17,835 bases of DNA from Bordetella parapertussis (GCA_945901665.1 CAMDLJ010000012.1:1-17835); one strand, 5' to 3'; shown: positions 8,046 to 15,311, counted from the first letter of the stretch. The notes: generated by a model from the letters alone, not told the origin. A program made the numbers and translations.

Positions 8046-8807
8046 TTAATGCTGCTCGGCCAAGATACCGAAACCAGGCATAGCATCGCGCAGCCCCAAG
8101 CGGCGCAAGGCCAACCAATAGGTGGCCACATTGACCCCAATCAATGGCTTGCCAAAGTGCGCTTCAATGGCCGGCGTCATGGCGCTGACCGGTAAATTGG
8201 TGCCGACATGCACCAGGGCTTGCGCCTGGGGTGTGTCCAAGGCTTCAAAGCCTTGCATGATTTGGTCTGGGGTGAACTGGGCCACCGATATCGGGCCGGT
8301 GGATTTGAGGCCATGGCTGGCCACCACCTCAAAGCCGCAGGCGGTGAAGAACTCCGCGATGATGGCGTCTGCTGGCGGCCAATATGGCGTGAGAATGCCG
8401 ATGCGGCGTGGGTTTCCAATGGCTTTCAGGCCTTCGAGCACGGCGATCGATGGCGTGACAAAAGGAATCCCCGCCAAAGCCTGCAAACGCGCCTCTTCGG
8501 CCTGGGCACGCTGCAAGTCGCCACGAAAAGAGTGGATTGAGTGGCCATGCGCCACCGCATGTGGTTCACAAGGCAAGACCAAAGCCAGGGCTTCTTCGAG
8601 TTGGCCTTTTTCGGTTTTGAGGGCTTGCTGATAGGCCTGCATATCGTCGTAAGGCCTGGGCGGGAGCAACATGCGGCTGACGTGGTTGGTCACGCCGTGG
8701 GGGCGCATGGCCTCCATTTCGGGTTGAACCACGGTGTTGGTGGCGGGCACGATCACCGCAATCTTTGCGCGGCAGGCCAAGGTGTCAAAGCTCAAGGTGT
8801 TGGACAC
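8046..8807 (-). CDS. Asp/Glu racemase superfamily protein, maleate isomerase-like, lacking both catalytic cysteines
   Basis: 253 residues with the architecture of maleate cis-trans isomerase/arylmalonate decarboxylase: substrate-binding PATNT (21-25), an NPRRIGILTPYWPPAD segment at 132-147, and GVNVATYWLALR near the C-terminus. Known members use two cysteines, at about residue 76-80 and about 190. Here the first site reads AHGHSIHSF (86-94) and the second HVGTNLP (200-206), so neither has Cys; the only cysteines are at 12, 80 and 157. The reaction is therefore not predictable as an ordinary racemisation. The start is GTG at 8807: GGAG lies 6 bases upstream, and the stop codon of the upstream binding-protein gene (8811-8813) falls inside this ribosome-binding region, indicating translational coupling. 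Confidence 0.85.
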   Translation of the reverse strand: MSNTLSFDTLACRAKIAVIVPATNTVVQPEMEAMRPHGVTNHVSRMLLPPRPYDDMQAYQQALKTEKGQLEEALALVLPCEPHAVAHGHSIHSFRGDLQRAQAEEARLQALAGIPFVTPSIAVLEGLKAIGNPRRIGILTPYWPPADAIIAEFFTACGFEVVASHGLKSTGPISVAQFTPDQIMQGFEALDTPQAQALVHVGTNLPVSAMTPAIEAHFGKPLIGVNVATYWLALRRLGLRDAMPGFGILAEQH

Positions 8808-8810
8808 GGC

Positions 8811-9833
8811 TCACTCCATTTTTAATTTGGCAGCCTTGGCCGCCTCGGACCAAATGGCCATGTCGGCGCGCAAGGTGTCGGCCAATTCACGCGGCGTGCT
8901 GCCAATGGGGTCAACCCCAATTTGCTGCAAACGCGCGGCCATGCCCTCAGCGGCCAATGCTTCTTTGACCGCGTCGGCCACCCGCTGCACCACGGCTGGG
9001 GGCGTGCCCGCTGGGGCCATCAAGCCATTCCAGGTGACGGTGCGAAACCCTGGGAAACCCGACTCGGCAATGGTTGCCACTTGGGGCAGTTGGCTGGAGC
9101 GTTTGTCGCTGGAGACGCCAATCAACCGAATATTGCCACCAGCCAGGTGTGGCACCAACTCAGAGAAGTTGCCAAAGTACATCTGCACATTGCCCGCCAG
9201 CAAGTCGGTCACGGCTGGTGCGCCGCCTTTGTAGCTGACGTGGGTCATGTCAATTTGAGCGCGGTTGACAAACAGCGCCGCCGACAGGTGCGAGACACTG
9301 CCCGATCCACCCGAGGCATAGTTGTATTTGCCAGGGTTTTTGCGCACCAAAGCCACCAACTCTTGCACGTTGTTGGCCGCTACCGATTTGTGCACACCCA
9401 TGACAAACGGGTTGCTGCCCACATTGCTGATGGGCACAAAGTCGCGCACCGGGTCGTAACTGGTTTTGTTGATGGCGGGCAAGATGGCCATCACCGGCAT
9501 GGCCGCCATCAGCAAGGTGTAGCCGTCGGGTGCGGCCTTGGCAACAAATTCGGCCGCAATGCCACCACCCGCGCCGACCTTGTTTTCCACCAACACCGAT
9601 TGGCCCAGGCTTTGCGTCAAGCGCTCGGCCATGATGCGGGCGATCGAATCGGTGTTGCCCCCTGGCGCAAAGGGCACCACGATCTTGATCGGCTTGCTCG
9701 GCCAAGTCGGTGCTTGCGACAGGGCAACGCCGGGCAAGCAGGCCAACAAGGCGGCCAACAAACCAGCGCGCCGCCATGGGGATGGGGCAAACTGATCAGA
9801 TGCGCGAACCCCTTGGGTGTTCAAAAACTTCAT
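8811..9833 (-). CDS. Tripartite tricarboxylate transporter substrate-binding protein (Bug/TctC family)
   Basis: Periplasmic solute-binding protein of about 340 residues. The start at 9833 is preferred because AGAGGA lies 7 bases upstream; another ATG two codons earlier (9839) is too close to it. The N-terminus has an Arg-containing region and a hydrophobic stretch AGLLAALLACLPGVALSQA that forms a signal peptide cleaved near residue 40. The mature part begins WPSKPIKIVVPFAPGGNTDSIARIM, the family hallmark. Bug proteins bind carboxylates or aromatic acids and often have no cognate TctAB nearby, as here. Its place as the second gene of the catabolic operon suggests it captures the pathway substrate or senses it. 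The ligand cannot be read from sequence. Confidence 0.94.
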   Translation of the reverse strand: MKFLNTQGVRASDQFAPSPWRRAGLLAALLACLPGVALSQAPTWPSKPIKIVVPFAPGGNTDSIARIMAERLTQSLGQSVLVENKVGAGGGIAAEFVAKAAPDGYTLLMAAMPVMAILPAINKTSYDPVRDFVPISNVGSNPFVMGVHKSVAANNVQELVALVRKNPGKYNYASGGSGSVSHLSAALFVNRAQIDMTHVSYKGGAPAVTDLLAGNVQMYFGNFSELVPHLAGGNIRLIGVSSDKRSSQLPQVATIAESGFPGFRTVTWNGLMAPAGTPPAVVQRVADAVKEALAAEGMAARLQQIGVDPIGSTPRELADTLRADMAIWSEAAKAAKLKME

Positions 9834-9909
9834 GGCCATGTCCTCTCTGATAACAAAAAGCAAAAACAATAGGGCTGTGATTGGCGGCATACCGATTGAA
9901 CGGCGACCC

Positions 9910-11130
9910 TCATGCCACAGATTCGGCGCGGCGGATGCTGTTGATCATCGATGAGTTCAACAGGTATTCGCGCGCTTTAACAGGGTCAGCGCAGACCGTG
10001 CGCAACTCTTGCATGCGCTGGGCACGCAGGGCCGGGTCTTTTTCTTCCAGGTTTTTTTTGTTGCGCACCGACAGCTCTTGCACGTAGGCCACATTGGCCT
10101 GTTGGCGCTGGCGGTTGTAACGCTCGAGCGCCTCGTCACCCTCCTCGCCTTTGATGACCCGCGCCAGCGCATGCCCCAGGCTGATCGCGTCATGGATGCC
10201 GCTGTTCAGGCCAAAGCCACCCAAGGGGTTGTTGACATGGGCAGCGTCACCGGCGAGCAACACCCGCCCTTGGCGAAAGCGCACCGCCACCCGCTGGTGC
10301 ACGCTGTAAATGCTTTGGTGCACCAAGGGGTAAGTGGTGTTTTCGTCGGCCCCGGTGATGCGCCGAATGGCTCGCTGGGCATAAGGCCCGGCCAATGCCT
10401 CGTCCTCTGGGGTTTCGGGGGCCACCGGCAGTGTCATGCGCCACAGGCCGGGCGGGCCTTCGTCGGGCATTTTGAACAGGGCGCTCCACTGCTCAGGGTC
10501 ACTCATATACGCGTTTTCGCGGTAACCCAGGGTGGCAAAGTCAATCGTGGTGCTGAGCACGCTGTAGCGCTCTGGCCAGGTGTAGCCAGCAAATTCGATA
10601 TCGGCCGATTTGCGCACCGGGCTGCGCCCACCATCGGCACCGATCAACCATTGGGTGGTCCATTCCACCAACCCATGGGGGCCTTGGGCCTGCACCACCA
10701 AGTGTTCGCCTTGGCTGTGTTGGGCCTCGAAGCGGTGCCCAAACACCACCTCGACCAAACCGGTGCGCAACACGTGCGCCAGCAAGATGGGCGTCAAGCG
10801 GTGCTGCTCCAGGTGCAAACGGTAGGGGTAAGGCGTGTCGTGGCGCAACAGGTCCAAATCCCATTCGGCAACCAGGCCTTCTTGCAAATCGCGCGACTGC
10901 CAATAACGCACCGCAATGCCCAGCGCGCGCATTTCAGCCGCCACGCCAATGCCGTCGAGCATCTCCAGGGTGGGTGGGTGAAAGGTGCCAGCCCTCAGAT
11001 CCAGGGTCAAGCCCGGTTCGGCCTCAATCACCCGGCTGGCAATGCCTTGCTGTGCCAGCACCAAAGCGGTGATCAAGCCCACCGGCCCGGCACCCACGAC
11101 CAAGACGGGGCTTTCCATGTTGACTGCCAT
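9910..11130 (-). CDS. FAD-dependent aromatic-hydroxylase-type monooxygenase
   Basis: Class A flavoprotein monooxygenase related to 3-(3-hydroxyphenyl)propionate hydroxylase (MhpA) and similar enzymes, 406 residues. It uses NAD(P)H and oxygen to hydroxylate an activated ring. It contains all three family motifs: GAGPVG (13-18) for the ADP of FAD, the DG motif IGADGGRSPVR (163-173), and the GD motif LLAGDAAHVNNPLGGFGLNSG (291-311). No signal peptide. The ATG at 11130 has AGGTGTG upstream; ATG at 11118 is possible. It is the first gene of the minus-strand operon, with the divergent enoyl-CoA hydratase on the other side of a 235-base intergenic region. The substrate is probably an aromatic or N-heterocyclic acid or phenol, inferred from family and neighbours. 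Confidence 0.92.
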   Translation of the reverse strand: MAVNMESPVLVVGAGPVGLITALVLAQQGIASRVIEAEPGLTLDLRAGTFHPPTLEMLDGIGVAAEMRALGIAVRYWQSRDLQEGLVAEWDLDLLRHDTPYPYRLHLEQHRLTPILLAHVLRTGLVEVVFGHRFEAQHSQGEHLVVQAQGPHGLVEWTTQWLIGADGGRSPVRKSADIEFAGYTWPERYSVLSTTIDFATLGYRENAYMSDPEQWSALFKMPDEGPPGLWRMTLPVAPETPEDEALAGPYAQRAIRRITGADENTTYPLVHQSIYSVHQRVAVRFRQGRVLLAGDAAHVNNPLGGFGLNSGIHDAISLGHALARVIKGEEGDEALERYNRQRQQANVAYVQELSVRNKKNLEEKDPALRAQRMQELRTVCADPVKAREYLLNSSMINSIRRAESVA

Positions 11131-11365
11131 ACATCACACCTGTTGACAGCGCATCCTCGCAGAGGTGCGCATTTTGTTCAATGAAGCCCATTGGGGCCTT
11201 GCTGGCATGAAGCATAACGCAGGGGACAGGGCTGACCATAACCCCAGTTAAAGCCGCCACTGCACCCGCCCATGGGTTGCACGGCACAATGGCGACCCTT
11301 GCCCCAAGGCGACACCGCCCTGCAGGCCGCCATATCAACCCCACAGTTGTCCGACGCCACTGCCC
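11131..11365. promoter_or_regulatory. Divergent intergenic region of the catabolic locus
   Basis: 235 bases separate the monooxygenase (minus) from the enoyl-CoA hydratase (plus) and must hold both promoters. I could not assign convincing -35/-10 pairs. Two dyads stand out. One is a 9-bp stem with one bulged T at 11149-11170 (GCGCA-CCTC arms with GAGG-TGCGC). The other is CCTTG-CCC-CAAGG at 11297-11309. Either could be an operator. No regulator gene is adjacent. Confidence 0.45.
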
Positions 11366-12157
11366 ATGCAAAACTTTGACACCCTGCGCCTGAGTGAACC
11401 CCTGCCCCATGTGTTGCTGGTGCAATTGCACCGACCGCAAGCACGCAATGCTTTGAACACGCAAATGGGGCGCGACCTGCGCACCTTGTTTGGGCCGCTG
11501 CAGTTCACACCGGGATCGTTGCGCTGCATCGTCATCACCGGCGAGGGCGACAAGGCGTTTTGCGCCGGCGGTGATTTGAAAGAGCGTCAAGGCATGAGCG
11601 ACGCCGACTGGAAGTTGCAACACGCGATTTTTGAAGAAGCCTATTACGCCGTGCTCGACAGCAGCGTGCCGGTGATTGCCGCGGTCAACGGCGCGGCCTT
11701 TGGCGGCGGTTGTGAGTTGGCTTTGGTGTGCGACTTCATTTACGCCGCCGACCACGCCCGCTTTGCCCTGCCCGAGGTGGGCCTGGGCATCATCCCCGGT
11801 TGCGGCGGAACGCAAACCCTGGCCCGCGCGGTGGGCGAGCGCCGGGCCAAAGAACTGGTGCTCACCGGCAAACCGTTTGACGCCCAACAAGCCCAGCAAT
11901 GGGGCATGGTCAACCAGGTCTGCCCGGGCAGCGAATTGCTCAGCACCGCCTTGGCCTGCGCACAGCAGATGGCCGACAACGCCCCTTTGTCGGTGCGCCA
12001 AGCAAAAAAAGCCATTCACCAAGGCCTGCAAGGCGATTTGCGCAGCGGCTTGAACTACGAGGTGGCGGCCTATATGCCGCTGATCCACACCCAAGACCGG
12101 CGCGAAGGCACCCTGGCCTTCAACGAAAAACGCAAACCGCGATTCACGGGCGCCTGA
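11366..12157 (+). CDS. Enoyl-CoA hydratase/isomerase family protein
   Basis: Crotonase-fold enzyme, 263 residues, expected to hydrate a 2-enoyl-CoA. The oxyanion-hole segment AFCAGGDLKE (65-74) is present. Both catalytic glutamates of rat mitochondrial enoyl-CoA hydratase have equivalents: Glu117 in FGGGCELAL and Glu137 in PEVGLGIIPGCGGTQ. Genuine hydratase activity is therefore plausible, although isomerase or lyase activity is not excluded. The ATG at 11366 has no evident Shine-Dalgarno; it is kept because the domain begins within 15 residues. It is transcribed away from the seven-gene operon and would act after the acyl-CoA dehydrogenase. Its last 14 bases overlap the 3' end of the convergent thermonuclease gene. 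Confidence 0.93.
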   Translation: MQNFDTLRLSEPLPHVLLVQLHRPQARNALNTQMGRDLRTLFGPLQFTPGSLRCIVITGEGDKAFCAGGDLKERQGMSDADWKLQHAIFEEAYYAVLDSSVPVIAAVNGAAFGGGCELALVCDFIYAADHARFALPEVGLGIIPGCGGTQTLARAVGERRAKELVLTGKPFDAQQAQQWGMVNQVCPGSELLSTALACAQQMADNAPLSVRQAKKAIHQGLQGDLRSGLNYEVAAYMPLIHTQDRREGTLAFNEKRKPRFTGA

Positions 12158-12671
12158 ACTGCCAAGGCGGCATCGGGTCGTTGTCCTGCCACAGGCCCAA
12201 ACGGGCTTGGCGGGCTTGTTGCTCGGCGTGGTCGTAGCGGCTGCGGTCAGCGGGCAACTGGTCGCGCGCATAGTGCTTGAAATGCCAAGCCATGCCGCGC
12301 TGGATTTGCACCAGGTTCACATCCACATCCTGCAACCACAGCTTGCCCACCAAGCGGTCAAAGCGGTCTTTGTGCCGGCTCTCCACCGTCACCTCGTGGC
12401 CAAACACCTGCTCGCTGAGCGACTGCTTGGACTTTTGCCCAAAGGCCTGGTTTTGCTCCGGGGCGTCAATGCCCAGCAAACGAATGCGGTGGCGCCGCTG
12501 CTGCGCGTCCAGCACCGTGACGGTGTCGCCATCGGCCACCCCCACCACCTTGCCCACCCAGCGCTCGGCCCAAGCTGCGCTGGGCAACCACGCCACGCAC
12601 AGCCCAACCAGCCCCACACAGGCCCAGGCCCCCAGCGCACCGCGCCACCCCCTGCTTTGCAAGGCTGCCAT
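12144..12671 (-). CDS. Secreted thermonuclease-like (SNase domain) protein
   Basis: 175-residue protein with an N-terminal signal peptide (hydrophobic GALGAWACVGLVGLCVAWLPSAAWA, cleavage near residue 35) followed by a staphylococcal-nuclease domain. The DGDT motif (48-51) is present. The three catalytic residues of SNase have counterparts: Arg64 and Glu72 in IRLLGIDAPE, and Arg106 in DRFDRLVGKLW. It is probably an extracytoplasmic Ca-dependent nuclease. The ATG at 12671 is chosen because the signal peptide starts there; upstream in-frame sequence runs through the divergent exonuclease gene and is a shadow. No clear Shine-Dalgarno. It ends tail-to-tail with the enoyl-CoA hydratase gene, overlapping by 14 bases. 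Confidence 0.9.
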   Translation of the reverse strand: MAALQSRGWRGALGAWACVGLVGLCVAWLPSAAWAERWVGKVVGVADGDTVTVLDAQQRRHRIRLLGIDAPEQNQAFGQKSKQSLSEQVFGHEVTVESRHKDRFDRLVGKLWLQDVDVNLVQIQRGMAWHFKHYARDQLPADRSRYDHAEQQARQARLGLWQDNDPMPPWQFRRP

Positions 12672-12672
12672 A

Positions 12673-12701
12673 TTTACAACTTTGTTTGAATTATTGATAT
12701 T
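12673..12701 (+). promoter_or_regulatory. Candidate promoter of the exonuclease-hydrolase pair
   Basis: TTTACA (12673-12678), a 17-base spacer and GATATT (12696-12701) lie in the only AT-rich part of the gap between the divergent thermonuclease and exonuclease genes. The -35 matches consensus at 5 of 6 positions and the -10 at 4 of 6. The thermonuclease promoter must overlap this stretch on the other strand, where AATAAT is a possible -10. Confidence 0.3.
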
Positions 12702-12775
12702 GTGATTTTGCACGCACCGCCCAGGCCGCAGGGCTTCCCCCACAATCGGCGTTTTGTTCGTCCCCCACACCAACC

Positions 12776-13714
12776 ATGACCGCCGCCACCGAACTGCCCA
12801 GCGACCTCGCCGCCATCGAACACCTGGCCCAGCAACTCGAGCAGCATCCCGATTACCGGGTGCTGCGCCGCTTGCCCATGCGCAGCCATTTCCAACCTGC
12901 ACCGGCAGGGGCCGCTTTGCGCCGGGGCGTGGTGCTTGACACCGAAACCACCGGCATGGACAGCGCCCAAGACCGGGTGATCGAGCTGGGGATGGTGGTG
13001 TTTGAGTTCGACCCGGCGAGCGGCACCGTGGTGCGTGTGGTCGATGTGTTTGACGAGCTCGAAGACCCCGGCTTTGCCATCCCACCGGCCACCATTGCCA
13101 TCCACCACATCACCGACGAGATGGTCAGCGGGCGCAGCATTGACGACGCCGCTGTGACCCGCTTGCTCAAAGATGTGGCGGTAGTGATCGCCCACAACGC
13201 CGCCTTTGACCGGCCCTTTGTCGAGCAGCGCTGGCCGGTGTTTGCCGACATGGACTGGGCCTGCTCGTTCAAAGACATCCCTTGGCGCGAAGAAGGCTTT
13301 GGCTCGGCCAAGCTGGAGTTTTTGCTGCACGCCAACGGGTTTTTTCACGAAGCGCACCGCGCCGAGGCCGATTGCCGCGCCCTGCTTGAGCTGCTCAGCC
13401 GCCACCTGCCCGAACGCCAGCAACCGGCTTTGCTGCCGCTGCTGGAAACCCTCAACCAACCACAGTACCGGGTCTATGCCAACGGCTCGCCGTTTGAAAC
13501 CAAAGACATGCTCAAAGCGCGGGGTTACCGCTGGTCGGCCGAAATCCGCTGCTGGAGCCGCGTGGTCGCGGGCGAAGAGGCCCGCGCCGAAGAGCTGGCC
13601 TGGCTCAAGCGCCGCGTCTACGCTGGCCGCCCCGCGCATGTGGAGGTCGAACCCCTGGGCGCGCGGGTGCGCTACTCGCAGCGCAGCGGTCACAAAGAAG
13701 CCGTGGCCCTGTGA
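12776..13714 (+). CDS. DEDDh 3'-5' exonuclease (DnaQ/epsilon-like)
   Basis: 312-residue protein with a complete DnaQ-type exonuclease domain: ExoI DTETTG with Asp55 and Glu57, ExoII AHNAAFDRPF with Asp145, ExoIII HRAEAD with His194 and Asp199. It degrades DNA or RNA from 3' ends using two metal ions. A C-terminal region (about 215-312) containing YRVYANGSPFETKDMLKARGYRW resembles the extra domain of stand-alone DnaQ-like exonucleases and is absent from the replicative epsilon subunit, which is shorter and ends differently. It is therefore probably a repair or turnover nuclease rather than the replicase proofreader. No Shine-Dalgarno is obvious before the ATG. Its stop codon overlaps the GTG start of the next gene. 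Confidence 0.92.
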   Translation: MTAATELPSDLAAIEHLAQQLEQHPDYRVLRRLPMRSHFQPAPAGAALRRGVVLDTETTGMDSAQDRVIELGMVVFEFDPASGTVVRVVDVFDELEDPGFAIPPATIAIHHITDEMVSGRSIDDAAVTRLLKDVAVVIAHNAAFDRPFVEQRWPVFADMDWACSFKDIPWREEGFGSAKLEFLLHANGFFHEAHRAEADCRALLELLSRHLPERQQPALLPLLETLNQPQYRVYANGSPFETKDMLKARGYRWSAEIRCWSRVVAGEEARAEELAWLKRRVYAGRPAHVEVEPLGARVRYSQRSGHKEAVAL

Positions 13715-14571
13715 AAACCGAGATCATCCATGCCAATGGGCAAAGCTTTGCGTGCCTGAGCCAGGGCAGCGGGCCCAAGGTGTTGCTGTTGCATGGTTTT
13801 CCCGACATCGCTACCACTTGGTCACACCAGATGGACGCTTTGGCCCAGGCCGGCTTTTGCGCCGTGGCACCCTACTTGCGCGGCTACCCACCCAGCAGCG
13901 TGCCCAGTGGCGGCTTTTTTGACAAAGCCACCTTGGTGCAAGACCTGGCCGCGCTGATCGAGGCCGTGGGTGGAGGCGAGCCGCTGCACTTTGTGGGGCA
14001 AGACTGGGGCGCCATCATTGGTTACGCGCTGTGCGCGGCGCGCCCGCAGTTGATCGACAAAGCGGTGCTGATGGCCGTGCCCCACCCCGAGGTGGTGGCC
14101 CAGCACCTGCTGGAGCCCAAACACATCCAGCGCTCTTTCCATTGGTGGTTTTTTCAGCAGCCGAACTTTCCCGAAGCCGCGCTGCGCGCCAACGACATGG
14201 CCTTCATTGATTTTTTGTGGCGCGACTGGTGCGCCCCTGGGCACCAAGACACGGCCCACATCGCTGAGGTCAAGCAGTGCCTACAACAACCCGGCGCGCT
14301 GGAAGCCGCTTTAGGCTACTACCGGGCGATGTTCGACCCGCAACGCGCCGACCCGGCCCTCGCCGCCTTGCGCGCCGACATGGCACGCCCCATTGCCGTG
14401 CCCACCCTGGCGCTGTGCGGTGCCCAAGACCTGCGCGCCGAGCTGATGACCGACCAAGCCCGCTATTTCTCAGGTGAATACGCATACCAAGAAGTGGACG
14501 GGGCCGGTCACTTCTTGCACCGCGAGCAACCGTTGGCGGTGAATCGCTTGGTGTTGGATTGGTTGGCTTGA
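13711..14571 (+). CDS. Alpha/beta hydrolase, epoxide hydrolase/haloalkane dehalogenase-like
   Basis: 286-residue alpha/beta hydrolase. The oxyanion motif HGFPD (28-32), the nucleophile in GQDWG (Asp98, not Ser), the acid Asp240 in CGAQD and His267 in GAGHFLHRE form an Asp-Asp-His triad. This is the arrangement of epoxide hydrolases, haloalkane dehalogenases and fluoroacetate dehalogenases. Tyr203/Tyr204 in the cap could serve as epoxide-activating residues, making epoxide hydrolase slightly more likely. The start is GTG at 13711, overlapping the exonuclease TGA as GTGA, so translation is probably coupled. No other start gives a complete N-terminal strand. A weak CTGG/CCAG hairpin with a T-rich tail follows near 14590-14612. 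Confidence 0.9.
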   Translation: MKTEIIHANGQSFACLSQGSGPKVLLLHGFPDIATTWSHQMDALAQAGFCAVAPYLRGYPPSSVPSGGFFDKATLVQDLAALIEAVGGGEPLHFVGQDWGAIIGYALCAARPQLIDKAVLMAVPHPEVVAQHLLEPKHIQRSFHWWFFQQPNFPEAALRANDMAFIDFLWRDWCAPGHQDTAHIAEVKQCLQQPGALEAALGYYRAMFDPQRADPALAALRADMARPIAVPTLALCGAQDLRAELMTDQARYFSGEYAYQEVDGAGHFLHREQPLAVNRLVLDWLA

Positions 14572-14606
14572 TCGGTCACCAACGCTTGGCTGGCCCGCCA
14601 GACTTT

Positions 14607-14927
14607 TTACTTTTGACCGCAGGTGCTGTCGTGGTCAAACGCCACGGTCAACAGGCGCATGAAGTCCCCGTCGCGGTAAGCCGTGCACCGGCGAGACTGG
14701 GTGATCCTCAGTGAGTAGATGGCGTCAATCCCTTGCGGGGGCTTGACGCTGATGATTTTTTCCCACTTCAAGCCGTTGTCGCGGTACAACTGAGCCCAGG
14801 TCAACAGTCGGATTTTCCTCAGGGTGTCGATGGCTGCGTTGCGCTCTGGCTTTTGCAAGCCAAACAGTTGCGCCTGAAACACCGGGTTGTTCAAGTCCAG
14901 GCGAACCGGGGCGTCGTTGGCGCCCAT
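14607..14927 (-). CDS. Small protein, putative toxin of a toxin-antitoxin pair
   Basis: 106 residues, not confidently assigned. The C-terminal half, including WEKIISVKPP, IYSLRITQSRRCTAYRDGDF and MRLLTVAFDHDS, has alternating strands and basic residues. It reads like the core of RelE/ParE-type ribonuclease or gyrase toxins, where a YSLR strand is followed by an RCTAYR strand. The ATG at 14927 lies 5 bases after the stop codon of an AbrB-like antitoxin gene, the common antitoxin-first order. No signal peptide or membrane segment. Toxin function is inferred from gene order and weak resemblance. Confidence 0.62.
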   Translation of the reverse strand: MGANDAPVRLDLNNPVFQAQLFGLQKPERNAAIDTLRKIRLLTWAQLYRDNGLKWEKIISVKPPQGIDAIYSLRITQSRRCTAYRDGDFMRLLTVAFDHDSTCGQK

Positions 14928-14932
14928 GGCCT

Positions 14933-15211
14933 TTACTCGCCAGGGGCGGCATCCACCAACAAAGCGTCCGTTTGATCGTCAGAGGCGGGGTGTTGCTTTG
15001 CCCATTCAAGGGCCCGGGCCAACTCAGAAGCCGCTTGGGCCTCGTGCAGCCAGCGTTCGTTGTCTGGAATGACCGTGGCGGTGCGGATCAGCCAAACGCC
15101 GGCTTCCTTCTCTTCAACCAACACTTGACGGCCTGCAAATTGTTTGCCCAGCGAAATTTGTCCATTGGCACCGATGACCTTGACAGTGGGTGTGGGCGTG
15201 ATCGCTTGCAT
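14933..15211 (-). CDS. AbrB/SpoVT-like antitoxin
   Basis: 92-residue protein. The N-terminal half, VKVIGANGQISLGKQFAGRQVLVEE, resembles the swapped-hairpin AbrB/SpoVT DNA-binding fold (a strand, a G-x-I/V-x-L turn, then V-x-V/E). The C-terminal half is acidic and helical (ERWLHEAQAASELARALEW then SDDQTDALLVDAAPGE), as expected for a toxin-neutralising tail. The ATG at 15211 has GGAG 7 bases upstream. The gene probably represses its own promoter: the roughly 100-base upstream gap contains the palindrome CAATATTG (about 15250-15257) next to a TACAAT -10-like sequence on the minus strand. Together with the next gene it looks like a small type II toxin-antitoxin operon. Confidence 0.68.
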   Translation of the reverse strand: MQAITPTPTVKVIGANGQISLGKQFAGRQVLVEEKEAGVWLIRTATVIPDNERWLHEAQAASELARALEWAKQHPASDDQTDALLVDAAPGE

Positions 15212-15311
15212 GGGATTCTCCGGCGTGCATTGCTAAATTAGTGCGGCACCAATATTGTATTGCACGGTATCGAGCTGTCCCGTTAGGGTGCCATGGCCAT
15301 GTCGATGGTTT
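15212..15311 (-). promoter_or_regulatory. Putative promoter/operator of the toxin-antitoxin pair
   Basis: Between the CAP-protein stop codon and the antitoxin start, the minus strand contains TACAAT overlapping the perfect 8-bp palindrome CAATATTG, with a GGGACA -35-like sequence 16 bases before it. No intrinsic terminator for the upstream CAP-domain gene was seen here, so read-through into the cassette is possible. Confidence 0.35.

Noticed and set aside
11024..12271. 415-codon minus-strand open frame opposite the enoyl-CoA hydratase
   Set aside because: It overlaps real genes on both sides, shows no recognisable motif, and is composed of residues expected from antisense GC-rich codons.
12672..13085. 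Upstream extension of the thermonuclease frame on the minus strand
   Set aside because: It runs antisense through the divergent exonuclease gene; the signal peptide begins at the ATG at 12671.
14590..14612. CTGG/CCAG hairpin with T-rich tail after the alpha/beta hydrolase
   Set aside because: A 4-bp stem with a broken T-tract; not convincing as an intrinsic terminator.
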